Positions 60,028 to 64,000 of a stretch of DNA of 64,000 bases are shown here, one piece after another (positions within the stretch are counted from its first letter, which is position 1; each line of letters opens with the position of its first letter). A program made the translations under genes and the position numbers. Origin of the DNA: Clostridium sp. C105KSO13. GTDB taxonomy: Bacteria; Bacillota; Clostridia; Lachnospirales; Lachnospiraceae. Where the stretch lies: positions 283,698 to 347,697 of the forward strand of contig NZ_FBWL01000171.1 of NCBI RefSeq assembly GCF_001517425.1. The letters are read 5' to 3'. A model generated the notes under the pieces. It did not search any database, was not told where the DNA came from, and saw only the letters and a program-made list of their open reading frames with translations.

Positions 60028-60740
60028 ACAGTCTCTTTCTCCATTTCCCAACCCATATCTTCCAGTGACTTCAGTTCCCTGACAACGCCTTGCCCCACAT
60101 CTGCATACATTTCCAGGCGATGATGCTGAAAATCTACAAAATCCCATGGAATGTTTAAAAAACGACAGAAAGCTTCCATAACAAGCCCGGGCTTCAAATT
60201 CTGAACACTTCCTGCGGCAAGCTGCATATAGATACCGTCCCCGGAAGATTCAAATTTATAAATCATGGGTTTAATGTCTACTTCATTTACACTGCGCTTT
60301 GTCTGCTTTTCTATACGGATTTCCGGCTGTTCCAAAAATGCAGGAATCTTTTTTACCCACTCCTCCGGCAGAGAACCTTTTTTAAGGATAGTAAGATAAT
60401 CGGCGGCGGCTACAATTGCCATACCTGTCATCTTTTTTTCTTCTGAAATCTGTCGGAAGCTTATAACCTCCATACCCTCCACCATAACTTCATTAAGTTG
60501 CTTTACAGCCTCTTTTCCGGAAATGGCTTCTTTCAGTTCAATATCGAAATACTCACCGTCACTGGAAAGACCTATCCCTAAAGGGCTTGCAAAGGACATA
60601 ATCATATGAGGGCTGTACCCGCCCGTAAAAGAAATGGGGATACCTGCCCGCCTCATAGCCTTCTGAAAGAACCGCATGACATCCAGATGCCCGATAAATC
60701 TTAAGGCTCCGTATTTCCTGAATTTAATTCTTGCCTTCAT
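60024..60740 (-). CDS. DUF2344 protein (TIGR03936-type)
   Basis: 238 residues. KARIKFRKYGALRFIGHLDV and RRAGIPISFTGGYSPHMIMS with FASPLGIGLSSDGEY define the family, always encoded next to the radical SAM gene that follows here. The start at 60740 follows GAGGAGG; it overlaps the radical SAM gene by 17 bases. Function unknown; possible partner of the radical SAM enzyme. Confidence 0.93.
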   Translation of the reverse strand: MKARIKFRKYGALRFIGHLDVMRFFQKAMRRAGIPISFTGGYSPHMIMSFASPLGIGLSSDGEYFDIELKEAISGKEAVKQLNEVMVEGMEVISFRQISEEKKMTGMAIVAAADYLTILKKGSLPEEWVKKIPAFLEQPEIRIEKQTKRSVNEVDIKPMIYKFESSGDGIYMQLAAGSVQNLKPGLVMEAFCRFLNIPWDFVDFQHHRLEMYADVGQGVVRELKSLEDMGWEMEKETV

Positions 60741-62589
60741 AACAGACACCTCCTCCAAATTGTGCTGCACCACAGCCGGAACATCCCATCCGGCAATTGG
60801 GCGTAATGATGCCTTGCTTTGCTCTCTCCCATTCCTTCTTAAGGAAATCCCTGCTTACTCCAATGTCAATAAAATCCCAGGGGAACAATTCATTGAGATT
60901 TCTCTCCCGAGTTGTGTAAAACTCTATATCGGTGTTTGTGTTGCAAAACGCTTTCATCCACTTTTCATTAGAAAATGACTCTGTCCATGAATCATAAAGA
61001 CATCCCAGTCTGTAGGCCTCCTCAATAACTTTTCCCACACGTCTGTCCCCACGGGCAAAGACACCCTCCAGCACAGTGACATCTGCGTCATGCCAGTTAT
61101 ATTTCAGGCTTTTTTTGTTTAACTGCTCCTGAAACGCATGTTTTACCACATAAGCCCGGCGGATATATTCCTTGTTGCTGCACATTGATGCCCACTGAAA
61201 AGGTGTAAAGGGTTTTGGCACAAAAAAGGAAGAGCTCGCGGTAATCTGGCATTTCCCATGGCGTTCTTCTTTTGGTATTTCATAATACTTTCTGGCAATT
61301 TTGTCCGAAAGCACTGCAATCTCCTTCATATCTTCATCTGTTTCCGTAGGAAGCCCCAGCATGAAATATAATTTTACTTTAGACCAACCGCCTTCGAAAG
61401 CCTGTCCTGCCCCCTCCAGAATGATTTCCTCCGTCAGCCCTTTGTTGATAACATCCCGAAGCCGCTGAGAGCCTGCCTCCGGGGCAAATGTAAGACTGCT
61501 TTTTTTGACATCCTGTACTTTGCTCATCACGTCCAGAGAGAATGCATCAATACGAAGAGAAGGCAGAGAAATATTTATCCCTTCGCCCTGGAATTCTTCT
61601 ATCAGAAAATTCACCAGCTCTTTAAGCTCAGAGTAATCACTGGAGCTTAAGGAGCTTAAGGAAATTTCTTCATGCCCGGTATTCTTAAGCATCCTGCAGG
61701 CATACTCCTTTAAAGTATCCACATCCCGCTCTCTGGTCGGGCGGTACAGCATACCTGCCTGACAGAACCTGCATCCCCGGATGCACCCTCTCTGGATTTC
61801 AAGCACGACTCGGTCCTGGGTTGCCTTGATGAAAGGTACAACAGGAGCCATGGGGTAAGAGGCATTCGTGACATCCATAATAATTTGCTTTTTGATTTTC
61901 TCAGGTATCCCCGGTATTTTTGGCGCAAAGGACTTTAACGTTCCATCTTCGTGATAGGAAACCTCATAAAACCCAGGGGCATAAATACCCTCAACACAAG
62001 CTGCTCTCTTCAGAAATTCCTCGCGGCTTGTCCCCTCAGTGCGGCAGGACTTATATAAATCCAACAGCTCATCATATACTGTTTCACCTTCCCCTATATA
62101 AAACAGATCAAAAAATTCTGTCAGTGGCTCCGGATTGTAGGTACAGGGGCCGCCTCCCAGCACAATCGGGTGCTCCCAGGTGCGATCCTCGCTGTGGATC
62201 GGAATCTGGCTTAAATCTAATATCTGCAAAATGTTGGTGTAGCACATTTCATATTGGATTGTGATTCCAAGGAAATCAAATTCTTTTACAGGATCCTGGG
62301 ATTCCAGCGCAAACAAAGGAATATCTTCCTCACGCATAATCTTATCCAGATCGATCCAGGGTGAATATACCCTCTCACACCATACATCTTCACGTTTGTT
62401 GAACATATCATACAGAATCTGAATCCCCAGATGGGACATTCCAATTTCGTAAACATCCGGAAAACACATGGCAAAACGTATATCAACCTTAGATGAGTCC
62501 TTATTTACCGAATTCACCTCATTGCCGATATAACGCGCCGGTTTCTCTACTTTTAATAATATATCGTCATTTAACGCTAATTTTCGCAT
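60724..62589 (-). CDS. Radical SAM protein, TIGR03960 family (B12-binding type)
   Basis: 621 residues. A cobalamin-binding-like N-terminal region (FAMCFPDVYEIGMSHLGIQI) precedes the radical SAM motif EIQRGCIRGCRFCQAG near residue 265. GGGPCTYNPEPLTEFFDLFY is another family mark. The C-terminus has an extra Cys set (CRMGCSGCGA). It precedes DUF2344 and RNase G, the standard cluster upstream of rplU in clostridia. A role in RNA or ribosome modification is inferred from context only. Confidence 0.93.
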   Translation of the reverse strand: MRKLALNDDILLKVEKPARYIGNEVNSVNKDSSKVDIRFAMCFPDVYEIGMSHLGIQILYDMFNKREDVWCERVYSPWIDLDKIMREEDIPLFALESQDPVKEFDFLGITIQYEMCYTNILQILDLSQIPIHSEDRTWEHPIVLGGGPCTYNPEPLTEFFDLFYIGEGETVYDELLDLYKSCRTEGTSREEFLKRAACVEGIYAPGFYEVSYHEDGTLKSFAPKIPGIPEKIKKQIIMDVTNASYPMAPVVPFIKATQDRVVLEIQRGCIRGCRFCQAGMLYRPTRERDVDTLKEYACRMLKNTGHEEISLSSLSSSDYSELKELVNFLIEEFQGEGINISLPSLRIDAFSLDVMSKVQDVKKSSLTFAPEAGSQRLRDVINKGLTEEIILEGAGQAFEGGWSKVKLYFMLGLPTETDEDMKEIAVLSDKIARKYYEIPKEERHGKCQITASSSFFVPKPFTPFQWASMCSNKEYIRRAYVVKHAFQEQLNKKSLKYNWHDADVTVLEGVFARGDRRVGKVIEEAYRLGCLYDSWTESFSNEKWMKAFCNTNTDIEFYTTRERNLNELFPWDFIDIGVSRDFLKKEWERAKQGIITPNCRMGCSGCGAAQFGGGVCYEGKN

Positions 62590-62713
62590 TTCTTAGCCTT
62601 TTCTTTCTTTAATATTTCTATCTGATCATACTTTGATTATCTACTTCTAATACCGTCCTTATTTGTTAATACAGTCTTCCGTAATTTCTATTAAAAATCT
62701 GTTAAAATCAAGT

Positions 62714-62888
62714 CTGGTCACATTTTTGAAAAATACAAATTAAAAGTGATTAAATAACACTAGATAACACTCAAATCCTAAAAAAATAATTAGGCGGGAA
62801 GCCTTGAAATATAAGGTTTTCAAGCCATTTCATGTGACCAAACGAAAAAAAGCGTTTGGTCACATCGTTAAAATCCTGGTCACATTTT
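62714..62888. repeat. TGTGACC/GGTCACA repeat cluster beside the integrase remnant
   Basis: Two direct copies of CTGGTCACATTTT (62714-62726 and 62876-62888), with a perfect 12-bp inverted repeat TGTGACCAAACG (62833-62844) and CGTTTGGTCACA (62853-62864) around an A-rich loop. All lie immediately beyond the 3' end of the integrase fragment, the usual site of an att region, so they may be recombinase arm sites or an att scar. The 308-base gap has no gene. Confidence 0.7.
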
Positions 62889-62896
62889 AAATATTT

Positions 62897-63373
62897 TTAG
62901 TTTATATAGCCCCTAACATTCAAAGTATGTTTGACTTCCATGCTATGCTCACATGGTAACACAATGGTTAAAAATGGAAGCAGATATTTAGATGTATCCA
63001 TGAAAGGAAGTGTCGGCTTCGAAACGTATTTTTGCCTCTGTAAATTCCTCACTGTAATGCCCCATACATACAGAAATGGAATCGTTCGAAACCCATTTTG
63101 AGATTTTGGCTTTATATGCTGCAGAACCACTTCGTTATCGTTCAAACCTGTGCTCATTATATCACGTCCGATTTGACCAGAGACTATCAATATTTTGTTG
63201 CCAAAATCAACATCATCAAATCTTACAGCTAAGGCTTCACTGATACGTAATCCGCACGTTACTGTAAAAAGCATGGGAATATATACTTCTGGCTCATCTC
63301 TCTTGCAAACGCACAAAATTCTGGCAGCTTCGTCTGAAGATAATACTCTCTGTCCTTCTGGTATTGAATCACA
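62897..63373 (-). pseudogene. Truncated tyrosine integrase
   Basis: The minus-strand frame opens at 63373 just inside a stop and reads SIPEGQRVLSSDEAARILCV and TCGLRISEALAVRFDDVDF, with the first catalytic Arg (CGLRISEA). A KSQNGFRTIPF strand follows. The N-terminal core-binding domain is missing, and the C-terminal HxLRH, GH and Tyr parts are absent; the tail HSMEVKHTLNVRGYI looks out of family. It is a remnant of a phage or conjugative-type integrase, probably non-functional. Confidence 0.8.
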
Positions 63374-63688
63374 TTATAGACGAAGAACTAAATAACAGTA
63401 AAAGTATAACATAAAATCGGTTCTTGCGCCATATATGAAAAATTTTATAAATACATTTTTAATTTTTGAATTGTGTAAATAATTGCCAGCATAGTTTTTC
63501 TTATCTTCCTAAATATTTTGCGGTTTTAACAGGATGTGCATTTCCCCATTCCAATAATTCATTGAAAGGCAATCTGTCAAGCTCGGTTCTCTTCGAGTAC
63601 CTCTTTTTAGGTTTTATCATGAAGCTTTTTGTTAACGTCTGTCTTTGTACAACTCTTTCAGGTTTTATACTATTGGTCTAGCGCTATT
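63374..63688. other. AT-rich gap without a supported gene
   Basis: Low-complexity AT-rich DNA between the integrase remnant and the small ORF. Short plus-strand frames here lack ribosome sites and family features, and I see no RNA or repeat beyond simple runs. Confidence 0.5.
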
Positions 63689-63886
63689 TCAAATCCCCCC
63701 TGGGGTATATCCTACATCAAAGAGGTATTTTCCAATTCGGTACCCACGGTGTATGCCAGCTGCAAGTGCAAATATAGGTATTTTAACCAACCAGTCTGAT
63801 AATATAAATAAACCCTTAAACGGAATCATTAAAATTAGACCAATCCATGAAAATACTTTTTTCATAATCATTTTGAACCAAATCAC
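63689..63886 (-). CDS. Doubtful small membrane protein
   Basis: Up to 65 residues, or 60 from the second Met (63871). Two hydrophobic segments (VFSWIGLILMIPFKGLFILS and WLVKIPIFALAAGI) precede GYRIGKYLFDVGYTPGGI, so it could be a small membrane protein of a mobile element. No ribosome site is visible at either start, and a palindrome overlaps the first codons. Listed as possible only. Confidence 0.35.
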   Translation of the reverse strand: MIWFKMIMKKVFSWIGLILMIPFKGLFILSDWLVKIPIFALAAGIHRGYRIGKYLFDVGYTPGGI

Positions 63887-63900
63887 GCATGCTGCGTGAT
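63882..63900. repeat. Short palindrome ATCACGCA-TGC-TGCGTGAT
   Basis: Perfect 8-bp arms around a 3-base centre, at the upstream edge of the small minus-strand ORF. It could be an operator or the base of a hairpin. Confidence 0.6.
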
Positions 63901-63919
63901 AGCCCTTTCTTAACTTTTT

Positions 63920-63955
63920 GTCTGTCGGTGTTGTACTGGCAGACTTTTTATTTTA
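63920..63955 (+). terminator. Possible terminator near the window end
   Basis: GTCTGTC (63920-63926) and GGCAGAC (63938-63944) form a 7-bp stem with one G-T, followed by TTTTTATTTT. Confidence 0.55.
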
Positions 63956-64000
63956 CAATCATCTCATCTTAGATAAAGGAATAGCCCCACAGATGAGTGC

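Noticed and set aside
63466..63899. Short plus-strand frames near the window end (63466-63681 and 63645-63899)
   Set aside because: No ribosome site, Cys/Phe-rich random look; the second is opposite a doubtful minus-strand ORF.
1..64000. tRNA or rRNA genes
   Set aside because: I saw no cloverleaf-like or rRNA-like stretch; gaps are too short or AT-rich. A tRNAscan-SE run would settle it.

Overview
The window looks like an ordinary chromosomal stretch of a spore-forming, rod-shaped Clostridium-type Firmicute, most likely a member of the Lachnospiraceae. The base composition is moderately AT-rich. Ribosome binding sites are strong (AGGAGG type), and ATG, GTG and TTG starts are all used. The genes for YqfC/YqfD, a SpoVB-type flippase, a BofC-like protein, MreBCD, MinCDE, SepF, LexA and a Prp-processed L27 all point that way. 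Genus and species cannot be fixed from the sequence alone.

Layout. Bases 1-49,024 are almost entirely plus-strand genes. A truncated gene and a terminator are followed by tepA, the DNA translocase, fhs-folD and a zinc-ribbon/TPR membrane protein. A redox block follows: iron alcohol dehydrogenase, NfnAB-type flavoenzyme pair, rlmH, LDH/MDH-family dehydrogenase and malic enzyme. Next come yqfC-yqfD-phoH-ybeY, a SpoVB-like flippase and several small conserved genes around 5-formyl-THF cyclo-ligase. Then miaB, a small membrane protein behind a striking hairpin, and mutS-mutL-miaA. A PLP enzyme, a palindromic intergenic element and two flavoproteins lead to radC. The cell-shape and division block is mreBCD-mrdA-minCDE-rodA, followed by mgsA and a D,D-carboxypeptidase. 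A DUF378 gene on the minus strand sits behind a perfect 23-bp terminator. The stretch ends with an adaptor-like membrane protein, yggS, sepF, ylmH, lspA, rluD and a nucleotide kinase-like gene.

From 49,026 to 62,589 genes are mostly on the minus strand: a tyrosine recombinase, a LysM SOS-type division inhibitor divergent from lexA, then rsfS-yqeK-nadD-yhbY-obgE, rpmA-prp-rplU with an L21 leader, a CBS protein, lysC, ybaK, and RNase G, DUF2344 and radical SAM genes. The last 1.4 kb (62,600-64,000) is AT-rich accessory DNA with an integrase remnant, repeated TGTGACC motifs and a doubtful small ORF.

How it works together. The window covers envelope growth (Mre/PBP2/RodA/MinCDE/SepF), translation maintenance (RlmH, MiaA/MiaB, YbeY, RluD, Obg, RsfS), mismatch repair and the SOS switch. 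It also carries C1-folate and NAD(P)H/ferredoxin metabolism. The best regulatory finding is the lexA/LysM divergent region: four LexA-type boxes overlie a perfect TTGACA-17-TATAAT promoter and the lexA promoter. I found no strong evidence for an undescribed multi-gene system. The most unusual signals are the RBS-sequestering hairpin at 22,091, the structured repeat at 29,531, an Arg at the LDH specificity position, the long PBP2, and the TGTGACC cluster next to the integrase remnant.
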